From contig CM044511.1 in assembly GCA_024364805.1 (NCBI GenBank), positions 18,404,695 through 18,425,711 on the forward strand: a stretch of 21,017 nt of DNA. Direction: 5' to 3'. Each line of letters starts with the position of its first letter. Position 1 is the stretch's first letter. Shown here piece by piece: positions 18,701-21,017 of the stretch. Under the pieces are notes generated by a model. It made no database searches, was not told where the DNA came from, and saw only the letters and a list, made by a program, of their open reading frames with translations. Source of the stretch: Euprymna scolopes (taxonomy: Eukaryota; Mollusca; Cephalopoda; Sepiida; Sepiolidae). The translations under genes and the position numbers were made by a program.

Positions 18701-19968
18701 CAATTTCTAAAAGCTGTCCAATGCATGTTGGCATGTAAAATGGACGTTAAACCAAGCATGATGTTGAAGAAGCTAACATGGTTCAATCCATTATCCTACT
18801 ATTTATTTCTAGAATGTGTGCTGGCACCAGTCTGTCTGAGAAACTATATTGTTTTTCTGCTATAAATGCAGCACGTAAGGTGTTATCTCTTTAATCAACA
18901 AGGACGAGGGGTACTGCTATTGAACGCAGTGAGCAGTTCACTTCGTATTTCATTTTCACTATGTAAGAGAAAAGCGGCTTTAGAATTTTTGAGATGAGGC
19001 TTGATAAATTTGTATTATTCGGACTATCATTCCCATTTTTGACAACTAGAAGGACTTGTATCTTGACATTGCCTGGGAGGATCGTAATAAAAATGATTTC
19101 ACAATATAGGACATCCATACGTCTCACTTCTTAAAAAAAAAATTATAATATTACTAAATTGGAAAAAGTTTTCATTTGTTTTTGTTAGCATTAGCACGAA
19201 CCATACCAAGTGGTAACAGTGTAAATGAATATATACTTGAGAGTCAAAACAATGAAAAGAATATTGTGCTGTCATAGCCGTATATATCATTTTATTATAA
19301 ATTATTTTTCACTGTAGCTTAGTCTTAGTGTGATTCCACATTTAACAATGCACTTATTTCCTTTCAAAGAAAAGACAATTTCTGTGTAGCCCAACTCACA
19401 ATCAGAAATATTTTCAATTTCTTCTGTGCCCCCTTTTCCTTTGGTTGGATACAACCAGCAACGTTTGCCATTCACATGCACCATTAAAAACATGCGGCAC
19501 CAGCACATGTTTACACTCTGGAGGTTCCAAAGTTCAACTATTAGGTTCCTAAATTCTAAAAAGATACACTCGAAGAAGATCAGAGGTTAAATCGACTGAA
19601 ACGTTGAGAGTACAGTGTAACCCGGATATAAGAGACCCGAATATATGTATATATATATATATAAACCGGATATAAGAGAGATTTTCTCTAGTCCCAAATT
19701 AGAGCCTGTCTTAATGTACAGTGTAATCCCGATATAAGAACCCGGATATAAGAGAGCTGTAGAGATTGGAGAAGTAGTCTCTTATATCTGGGTTATATTG
19801 TATAACAATCAAGATGAGGATAGCCATGCAAATAATCTGCAAGCAAAGTTAACACAGTGTTTAAATGAATTTTAAAAGTAATGAAGAGGAAAGCTGGTTT
19901 TAAAAATACAAACTTTGGTAATTGTTCCAATTCAAAGAAACCATCACTCGTGATTCCATATTCAGCAC
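635..19968 (-). CDS. GSR: Glutathione-disulfide reductase, central part of gene (5 exons, partial at both ends)
   Basis: This is the only host gene recognised. It is spliced from 19914-19968, 17560-17659, 12568-12654, 5427-5561 and 635-746, in transcript order on the minus strand. GSR is a homodimeric FAD flavoenzyme that uses NADPH to reduce oxidised glutathione in cytosol and mitochondria. The 489 coding bases join without gap or frame break and can be followed residue by residue against human GSR from memory. Landmarks are [13 protein letters not shown], the NADPH fold [19 protein letters not shown] followed by VLRSFD (equivalents of human Arg218, His219 and Arg224, which hold the NADPH 2'-phosphate), [11 protein letters not shown], and YALGDVCGK with the FAD-ribityl aspartate. 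Thioredoxin reductase is excluded because it has a different sequence after the GxGYIA fold. Introns are 2254, 4905, 7006 and 4680 nt. Start codon, redox cysteines and C-terminal His-Glu pair lie outside the window. Confidence 0.97.
901..1617. repeat. Imperfect direct duplication, two unequal copies
   Basis: Copy 1 is about 901-1137 and copy 2 about 1227-1617. Shared blocks in the same order are TGGCTGTGTT, AAATGACAAATTCTTTT, GTGTTATTACTTCAATTCTT (variant in copy 1), a CTCCAT-AAAAATGACAA block, and ATTTATATTGATAC. Copy 2 carries about 130 extra bases (1315-1445) absent from copy 1. The three plus-strand ORFs over this block fall in different frames of the two copies, which argues they are not coding. 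The source may be an old dispersed repeat inserted twice or a tandem duplication with later indel. Confidence 0.7.
3077..3207. repeat. 131-bp inverted-repeat element with 'gagttatctcccttg' ends
   Basis: The ends are 3077-3094 (AAACAAAGGAGATAACTC) and 3190-3207 (GAGTTATCTCCCTTGTTT), reverse complements over 18 bases with one mismatch. The interior is AT-rich and not itself complementary. The same motif recurs singly in the window in diverged form near 9147, 15878 and 16943, as expected of a dispersed repeat or repeat end. It is common in molluscan genomic DNA (recollection, not a search). No clear target-site duplication was found. Confidence 0.65.
4279..4459. repeat. 181-bp fold-back (palindromic) element
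   Basis: The left arm 4279-4332 (starting ATGAGAATTTGCTAAGAATT) and right arm 4405-4459 (ending AGCAAATTCTCAT) are imperfect reverse complements along about 54 bases. Shared blocks are ATGAGAATTTGCTA, ATTTTAAAG.CATGAC and TTTTATT.GACA.TTTAAA. A 72-base A-rich spacer separates them. There is no coding potential. The layout fits a small fold-back MITE; no target duplication could be fixed because the flanks are low-complexity. Confidence 0.75.
5427..5561 (-). CDS. GSR: GSR exon: end of NADPH domain, AIGR motif
   Basis: This 135-nt exon has 45 codons, phase 0 at both ends. It opens [19 protein letters not shown], a variable beta-hairpin, then [18 protein letters not shown], which matches the human [14 protein letters not shown] at the border between the NADPH and central domains. 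It ends SLGLENL. The Gly-Arg of AIGR corresponds to human Gly290-Arg291, near the NADPH adenine. The acceptor is CTTTCAG and the donor is CTG/GTAAGT, a perfect consensus. Confidence 0.97.
6117..6545. repeat. ~22-24 bp minisatellite, 18 copies
   Basis: The core TTTATATAGAAATAAAATAA recurs 18 times from about 6117 to 6545. Unit length varies between about 22 and 30 bases through changes in the A/T filler (AATATT, AAAAAT, AAAATATT). The first three units are the most diverged and the rest nearly identical, fitting slippage or unequal exchange. Blocks of one variant (AAATATT, then AAAATATT, then AAAAATT) are clustered, so local units were copied recently. The unit itself is A/T apart from a single G. 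Confidence 0.95.
6546..6900. repeat. Dispersed repeat with internal near-duplicate units
   Basis: This block starts with a GGTCCCCCTCT core (6586-6596) and contains ACTTTCACCATGACTAAT twice (6610 and 6783), each followed after about 45-50 bases by GTGGTTATTGAGAAA. It ends in ACAAACAAACGGACAAAC. The GGTCCCCCTCT core recurs at 17878-17888 in the repeat of the next-to-last intron, suggesting both derive from the same family. Small minus-strand ORFs over it arise from the repeat. The class is not known to me. Confidence 0.6.
6911..7250. repeat. Possible degenerate hAT-like repeat
   Basis: It begins TAGTGATGGGACGATTCC, which resembles the termini of some animal hAT elements. It carries many ATTCCGATT copies, clustered at 6925-6972 and 7208-7248. 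The matching inverted right end (…CCCATCACTA) is not present, so the element is either truncated or not a hAT at all. Confidence 0.35.
7365..8230 (-). mobile_element. LINE 3' fragment (Jockey/CR1-like), copy B1, with internal insertion
   Basis: On the minus strand from 8230 down, the reading [20 protein letters not shown] then [15 protein letters not shown] and LLD matches the region just after the reverse-transcriptase palm of many non-LTR elements. [20 protein letters not shown] then PVPP follow in another frame. Further on come [10 protein letters not shown] and [17 protein letters not shown], the usual C-terminal tail, ending near 7365. Frame changes and stops show it is dead. About 280 bases (7640-7920) of unrelated tandem-repeat DNA interrupt it. 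It is 5'-truncated. Copy B2 at 15118-15605 is a relative. Confidence 0.85.
7710..7912. repeat. Two tandem ~99-bp units inside LINE copy B1
   Basis: Unit 1 (7710-7808) and unit 2 (7813-7912) share GCCATCTTGGTTACTGATCT, then ATCTTTGTTCAACACAAT and a CTCA.AACTTA end, at roughly 85% identity by eye. The flanks 7640-7709 belong to the same insertion. The LINE reading resumes on both sides, so this arrived after the LINE. The CGCCATCTTGG core is frequent in animal repeats; no element class is assigned. Confidence 0.8.
8500..9135. repeat. Diverged direct repeat, period ~430 bp
   Basis: Copies are about 8500-8760 and 8925-9135. Matching blocks in order are ATCCTTCCAGACTGAG / ATCCTTTCAAACTAAG, TTTATATTTCTAAAAGGA / TTTATACTTTTAAAAGGA, CTTGATCTTTATTC / TTTGATCTTCGTTC, and TTCAATGCATTTT / GTCAATGCATTGC. 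Identity is perhaps 65-70%. The intervening 8760-8925 has no counterpart. The source family is not recognised. Confidence 0.5.
9240..9838 (-). mobile_element. LINE 3' fragment, RTE/BovB-like
   Basis: On the minus strand the frame from 9838 reads [20 protein letters not shown] then [21 protein letters not shown] frame change follows, then [20 protein letters not shown] and [20 protein letters not shown], then [20 protein letters not shown] and [11 protein letters not shown]. This order (connection after the palm, [21 protein letters not shown]…D.I) is the C-terminus of RTE/BovB-type reverse transcriptases. At least one frameshift and several stops mark it as dead. The plus-strand ORFs at 9290-9649 are antisense shadows of it. 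Confidence 0.88.
10012..10034. other. Perfect 10-bp hairpin with 3-nt loop
   Basis: AACTTCCTCC, loop GAA, GGAGGAAGTT. The stem is perfect and moderately GC-rich in an AT-rich intron. The flanks hold a further GGTTGAACC palindrome at 10003-10011. It is not in a recognised element, and chance formation is unlikely but possible. Confidence 0.6.
10340..10527 (+). mobile_element. LINE C-terminus with (GAT)n tail, copy 1
   Basis: The plus-strand reading [20 protein letters not shown] then [20 protein letters not shown] and PTHANM, stop at 10498-10500, is the basic tail of a non-LTR retrotransposon protein (pattern GRP.KT…D…RGL…LA.DR..W). It is followed after about 13 bases by GATGATGATGATT, a tail type used by RTE-group elements. 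Only about 50 codons remain, so it is 5'-truncated. It lies antisense to GSR. A more decayed relative is at 18610-18770. Confidence 0.8.
10638..10980 (-). mobile_element. SINE-like retroposon, complete, 12-bp target duplication
   Basis: The 343-bp unit is bounded by perfect 12-bp direct repeats TAGTGCAATGTT at 10626-10637 and 10981-10992. On the minus strand it starts CGGCCCTGTTGGTGGGGC and ends GCCGTAAAACAAAAACAACC followed by AACC repeats, an A-rich/(AACC)n tail, so the retroposed strand is minus. There is no open reading frame and no convincing A and B boxes, so the head origin is open. A conserved 150-bp core (about 10759-10908) recurs at 13381-13533. It is notably GC-richer than the intron around it. 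Confidence 0.82.
11380..11830 (-). mobile_element. LINE 3' end (Jockey/CR1-like), copy A1, poly(A) tail
   Basis: The minus-strand frame reads [20 protein letters not shown] then [40 protein letters not shown] and [20 protein letters not shown], ending [14 protein letters not shown] and a stop at 11502. This is the post-RT tail typical of Jockey/CR1-group LINEs (YFHGRCS, LWNS, FP..YNL..FKS.VN). A short 3' UTR then reaches a poly(A) tract (T-run on plus, about 11384-11406). The frame is intact through the fragment. The 5' truncation is near 11830; upstream codons show no similarity. Confidence 0.9.
12030..12370. repeat. Three tandem units of ~122-131 bp
   Basis: Units begin near 12030, 12161 and 12292. 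Each carries a GGTT/GGCT-TCAG-type start, then a TTGCAG/TACGGCAG block, GCACATGCTAATTGT or variant, and in the first two TATCCCTTGGTC.TTCTGCA and TGTCATAACA followed by an A/C-rich run. Unit 3 lacks the A-rich end. The chance ORFs on both strands over this block follow the repeat period and are not coding. It lies 200-540 nt downstream of the donor of the GSR exon 12568-12654 on the transcript. Confidence 0.8.
12568..12654 (-). CDS. GSR: GSR exon: end of NADPH 2'-phosphate site
   Basis: This 87-nt exon has 29 codons, phase 0 at both ends. It starts [20 protein letters not shown], equivalent to human VLRSFDSMIST from residue 222, so the Arg in VLR is the second phosphate-binding arginine (human Arg224). 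It continues GIHIYKQTH, the end of a helix and a beta strand. The acceptor is TTTTCTAG and the donor is CAT/GTAAGA. The residues in the helix are more diverged from human than those of the flanking exons, as expected for a surface helix. Confidence 0.96.
12857..13260. repeat. A-rich direct repeat and ATT/AGT simple repeats
   Basis: Two ~45-base copies of a GGCTTAA…CTTAATAAC.TC.AATAATAA…AAGAAAG block lie at about 12857-12908 and 12948-12995. Then 12998-13150 and 13196-13255 are interrupted (ATT)n, (AGT)n and (AAT)n trinucleotide runs separated by about 45 bases of AT-rich DNA. It is simple-sequence DNA with no coding character. Confidence 0.8.
13381..13533 (-). mobile_element. SINE-like retroposon fragment, second copy
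   Basis: This stretch matches 10759-10908 almost base for base across TTTAACCCATAGTTGG, CTAACAGGTACTACCACTCC, GGGTCAGAGT, GGGAGCAATGG and CACTCCCCAAAGCCCGC. It lacks both the (AACC)n-tail side and the other end of the first copy. It stops where the hairpin element 13533-13789 begins. Identity by eye is about 88%. Being a second copy, it shows that the core is a dispersed family. The plus-strand ORF here is incidental. Confidence 0.82.
13533..13789. repeat. 257-bp hairpin element with ~104-bp arms
   Basis: The left arm 13533-13636 and right arm 13685-13789 are reverse complements over nearly their whole length. Examples are TGGAAAAGTAAAG.ACTAGT, TGTTAAAACTGG.AAAGAAAA and ATAAATTTATAACTTAAAAT, ending ATTGCAGCA next to a 48-base AT-rich loop. 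There are roughly a dozen mismatches and indels. No coding potential is seen. The outer tips are CTTAAA/TTTAAG. A target duplication is not evident; the left tip directly touches the SINE-like fragment. It fits a fold-back MITE. Confidence 0.88.
14548..14926 (-). mobile_element. LINE 3' end (Jockey/CR1-like), copy A2, poly(A) tail
   Basis: The minus-strand frame reads [20 protein letters not shown] then [40 protein letters not shown] and [17 protein letters not shown] with a stop near 14695. It is nearly identical to copy A1 (11380-11830), including the 3' UTR (TTATCAAGG.CCG.A.GCCACTCAGGGAT) and a poly(A) tract at about 14548-14560. The similarity stops abruptly at 14926, a 5' truncation further than in A1. 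The frame is open through the fragment. No target duplication was found. Confidence 0.9.
15118..15605 (-). mobile_element. LINE 3' fragment (Jockey/CR1-like), copy B2
   Basis: The minus-strand pieces [47 protein letters not shown] and [11 protein letters not shown] line up in order with copy B1 at 7365-8230, including the unusual DMQKFKC tail. They are spread over more than one frame with stops. The 3' end is an A-rich tract (T-run on plus near 15118-15132). It lies only about 190 bases from the 5' end of copy A2 and in the same orientation. Confidence 0.82.
15735..16330. repeat. Diverged direct repeats
   Basis: TGACGAAACA.AA..ATCATA.TCC then ATCATGTAAA occur at 15742-15785 and 16200-16240. 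AATTTGATTATATG.GGA occurs at 15951-15969 and 16242-16259. TTCTTCA.CAAAAATA.TT followed by TAGAATGG.C occurs at 16019-16056 and 16274-16302. The second copy is shorter, as if about 160 bases were lost. The source is unknown. Confidence 0.5.
17075..17505. mobile_element. 431-bp MITE, ~30-bp TIRs, 8-bp target duplication
   Basis: The left end GGCGCTTCTACACTATTGGA and the right end, read inward on minus, GGCGCTTCTACAGAATTGGG agree over about 30 bases with a few mismatches. The flanks are GTAAAATC (17067-17074) and ATAAAATC (17506-17513), an 8-bp duplication with one difference. There is no transposase or ORF inside. The 8-bp duplication suits Merlin or hAT; the GG start is not the hAT CAGxG pattern, so Merlin-like is possible but unproven. 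It sits in the GSR intron 47 bp from the donor of exon 17560-17659. Confidence 0.85.
17560..17659 (-). CDS. GSR: GSR exon: NADPH-binding Rossmann core
   Basis: This 100-nt exon begins with one base that completes the preceding Lys codon, followed by 33 whole codons. The visible motif is [16 protein letters not shown], the GxGxxA dinucleotide fold with the tyrosine that gates the nicotinamide pocket and the conserved glutamate three residues later. It ends TSMLIRHDK, whose Arg and His match the residues that recognise the NADPH 2'-phosphate in human GSR. The acceptor is T-rich then CAG, and the donor is AAG/GTAAG. The exon ends in phase 0. A MITE lies just downstream in transcript order (17075-17505). 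Confidence 0.97.
17868..18510. repeat. Degenerate repeat with three internal units
   Basis: The motif GGCCAAGTTTCAGAAAAAT, then AA.GGATGG..CAAAAGTTATGG and a TGTCATTTTT block, occurs at about 17976 and 18229. A more decayed third copy (GGCAAAATTTCAGGAAAAAC, then TAATGGA) is at 18393. The block is framed by GGTCCCCCTC (17878) and a GGTCCCTCTC stretch (18486), the core also found at 6586. The tail resembles ACGGATGCATGGATACATAACAGACG. The 126-codon plus-strand ORF 18002-18382 runs through the units and is not supported as a gene. Confidence 0.65.
18610..18770 (+). mobile_element. LINE C-terminus fragment, decayed copy 2
   Basis: The plus strand AGAGATAGGTTAGTTCGGGA and TCAATTTCTAAAAGC match 10440-10475 closely. 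The reading [14 protein letters not shown] then [12 protein letters not shown] and a stop parallels [14 protein letters not shown]…[10 protein letters not shown] of copy 1. GAGGAAGACCAAGG upstream corresponds to the GRPRKT codons but lies out of frame. The 3' end is GACGTTAAACCAAGCATGATG, a weak relic of the repeat tail. About 55 codons remain. Confidence 0.75.
19613..19800. mobile_element. 188-bp MITE, pogo/Tc1-mariner-like, TA flanks
   Basis: The left end CAGTGTAACCCGGATATAAG and the right end, read inward on minus, CAATATAACCCAGATATAAG agree over about 24 bases with three differences, and both are flanked by TA (19611-19612 and 19801-19802). A second left-type end, CAGTGTAATCCCGATATAAG, lies inside at 19719, and GGATATAAGAGAG recurs at 19667 and 19744, so the interior is built from copies of the terminus. 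The CAGT…AACCC…TATAA shape resembles pogo/Tigger termini. It has no transposase. Confidence 0.8.
19914..19968 (-). CDS. GSR: GSR exon (first in window): linker into NADPH domain
   Basis: This 55-nt exon encodes [17 protein letters not shown], which parallels the human stretch [17 protein letters not shown]. It begins with two bases (GT) that complete a codon opened in an unseen upstream exon, probably Gly of the conserved IPG. It ends with two bases (AA) completed to Lys by the first base of the next exon. The acceptor is CTATTTTTAG. The donor is GTTTGT, which departs from GTAAGT at several positions. The frame forces this donor: the next GT, 6 nt downstream, would break the phase into the following exon. 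Confidence 0.95.
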
Positions 19969-20212
19969 CTAAAAATAGAATTAGATTATATAAGACATCA
20001 AAACATAAACCGTTATATAATAACAAGAACGTAAGTTAGTCATGAGACTCGATACATTTGCCTGACAATGTAAGGATGGACCACTAAATTGTGCATAGTC
20101 GTCATTATTTTTAAAGAGCATTACATGTATGTATATCAAATTTGAAAAAAATCGAAGGCTACAATTCTGAAAAATTTTGACCAGGATAGAATTTTGCAAG
20201 TTCAAGGTAATA

Positions 20213-20415
20213 CAGGGTGACCCAAAAAAAAACAAAAGCTAAATAGAGGCCATCTAGAACATATGCAGTAGAACGGAGAAAAAAAAGGCCTAGTGTTTTG
20301 ATGTGATGTTTTGAATATAATAAACTAGTTATGACCAGAGTTTCATTTCATTTGGACAAAACACTAAGAAACGGGGCCTAATTAGAGTTGGGGCCCGTTT
20401 TTTTGGGTCACGCTG
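20213..20415. mobile_element. 203-bp MITE, Tc1/mariner-like, TA flanks
   Basis: The left end CAGGGTGACCCAAAAAAA and the right end, read inward on minus, CAGCGTGACCCAAAAAAA differ at one base of 18, and TA flanks both sides (20211-20212 and 20416-20417). A second, inner inverted pair TAGTGTTTTG (20291-20300) and CAAAACACTA (20357-20366) is perfect over 10 bases. There is no ORF of note. Size, TA target and terminal repeats fit a Tc1/mariner-group MITE. Confidence 0.88.
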
Positions 20416-20488
20416 TATAAGTTGTATTAAAAAAAACAAAACAAACTAATTCTCTTCTTGTTCACTCATACTATTCAGAAAGTAATTC

Positions 20489-20663
20489 GCAATTGTATTT
20501 TTCAGTCAATTGTATTTTTTCAGTCAATTGTATTTTTTCAGTCAATTGTATTTTTTTCAGTCAATTGTATTTTTCAATCAATTGTATTTTTCAATCAATT
20601 GTATTTTTCAGTCAATTGTATTTTTTCAGTCAATTGTATTTTTCAATCAATTGTATTTTTCAG
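20489..20663. repeat. 17-19 bp minisatellite, 10 copies
   Basis: CAATTGTATTTTTCAGT recurs ten times. Units vary by the length of the T run (5-7) and by CAGT versus CAAT before CAATTG. The two overlapping plus-strand ORFs (20458-20846) exist only because the unit lacks stops on that strand; their FFQSIV/YFSVNC repeats are translation artefacts. On the transcript strand the unit is A-rich. Confidence 0.95.
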
Positions 20664-20977
20664 AGAACTGAATCTTCAACCTTCAGGAGAATATCACTTT
20701 TACAACTGATTTTTTTCAAGCACCATTTTGTACTTCACTTTTTTTATTTTCTTTCTTTGAAGATTGTAATGTTGAGTATGGGGCAGCTAAACCAGCCGCC
20801 AATATTTCCCTTGCTTTTTTTTAAACCAACCGAAAGCTCTTTTTAGCATTCCTCATTGTCCTTTTAATTGTCCCTTTAATTTTTAGTATTCCTCATTATC
20901 CCTTGAACATGATATGGGAACCGTTAATTATAAATAATAGATAATATATACAGTAACAAGTAAACAATAATAACAAC

Positions 20978-21003
20978 TATATATATATATATATATATAT
21001 ATA
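20978..21003. repeat. (TA)n microsatellite
   Basis: An uninterrupted alternating AT/TA run of about 26 bases lies near the right edge of the window. Confidence 0.95.
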
Positions 21004-21017
21004 AGTGAAACTGTCTG

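Larger units (their letters stand above)
17660..19913 (-). other. GSR: GSR intron of 2254 nt: inventory
   Basis: From the acceptor outward the intron holds a purine-rich plus strand (17717-17850), that is a pyrimidine-rich transcript 57-190 nt upstream of the acceptor. Degenerate repeats (17868-18510), a LINE tail (18610-18770) and a MITE (19613-19800) follow. The stretch 18775-19610 has no recognised element. The minus-strand ORFs at 18891-19127, 19099-19290 and 19302-19508 lack any motif I know and are not supported as genes. Confidence 0.8.
19969..21017 (-). other. GSR: GSR intron upstream of first exon in window
   Basis: This intron continues beyond the window; the expected preceding residues (ending IPG) were not found in it. 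It holds a MITE, a minisatellite (20489-20663) and a (TA)n run at 20978-21003. The stretches 19969-20210 and 20664-20977 are AT-rich with nothing recognised. Confidence 0.8.

Noticed and set aside
19302-19508. 68-codon minus-strand ORF in the GSR intron
   Set aside because: It has an ordinary amino-acid mix but no recognised motif, lies within a spliced-out intron, and its length is common by chance.
19908-19913. Alternative donor GTATTT 6 nt downstream in the first exon
   Set aside because: It would leave the wrong phase for the next exon and break the GAGYIA reading.
635-19968. Thioredoxin reductase as identity of the exons
   Set aside because: TrxR has a different sequence around and after the NADPH fold; [22 protein letters not shown] and YALGDVCGK follow GSR closely.
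20458-20846. Two overlapping plus-strand ORFs with FFQSIV/YFSVNC repeats
   Set aside because: They are produced by the stop-free CAATTGTATTTTTCAG minisatellite; both frames are open, which a real gene would not need.

Overview
The window is animal nuclear DNA, strongly AT-rich, with long introns full of short degenerate transposon fragments and simple repeats. One host gene is recognisable. It is read right to left (minus strand) and runs off both ends of the window. Five exons with GT-AG borders and compatible phases encode about 163 contiguous residues of glutathione-disulfide reductase (GSR): the end of the FAD/NADPH linker, the NADPH-binding Rossmann core, and the start of the central domain with its second FAD contact. 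The exons lie at 19914-19968, 17560-17659, 12568-12654, 5427-5561 and 635-746. The N-terminal exons (redox-active CxxxxC, first FAD motif) should lie beyond 21017 and the C-terminal dimer-interface exons before position 1. The organism looks like a mollusc or a related lophotrochozoan. The basis is the recurrent 'gagttatctcccttg'-type motif, the kinds of retroposon tails present, and the presence of a true GSR; this is inference, not a taxonomic assignment.

Layout from left to right. 1-634 is intron tail. Exon 635-746 follows. The intron 747-5426 holds an imperfect ~330-400 bp direct duplication (901-1617), an isolated lysine-rich ORF of doubtful reality (2396-2716), a 131-bp inverted-repeat element (3077-3207) and a fold-back element (4279-4459). 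Exon 5427-5561 comes next. The intron 5562-12567 holds a ~22-bp minisatellite (6117-6545), dispersed repeats, a LINE tail split by a ~99-bp tandem duplication (7365-8230), a diverged direct repeat, an RTE/BovB-like LINE piece (9240-9838), a second LINE C-terminus ending in (GAT)n (10340-10527), a SINE-like retroposon with a 12-bp target-site duplication (10638-10980), a poly(A)-tailed LINE 3' end (11380-11830) and a three-unit tandem repeat (12030-12370).

After exon 12568-12654, the intron 12655-17559 holds ATT/AGT-rich simple repeats, a second SINE-like fragment abutting a long hairpin element (13533-13789), two more LINE 3' ends (14548-14926 and 15118-15605), a diverged duplication, and a MITE with 30-bp terminal inverted repeats and an 8-bp target duplication that ends 47 bp from a splice donor. 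After exon 17560-17659, the intron 17660-19913 holds a pyrimidine-rich tract on the transcript strand, degenerate repeats, another LINE tail and a TA-flanked MITE (19613-19800). The first exon in transcript order, 19914-19968, is followed by upstream intron with a second TA-flanked MITE (20213-20415), a 10-copy 17-19 bp minisatellite and a terminal (TA)n.

I found no tRNA, rRNA, CRISPR, bacterial-type operon, retrovirus or other capsid-bearing element, and no convincing second protein-coding gene. The least expected content is the set of small non-autonomous elements with clear borders; none looks like a new multi-gene system.
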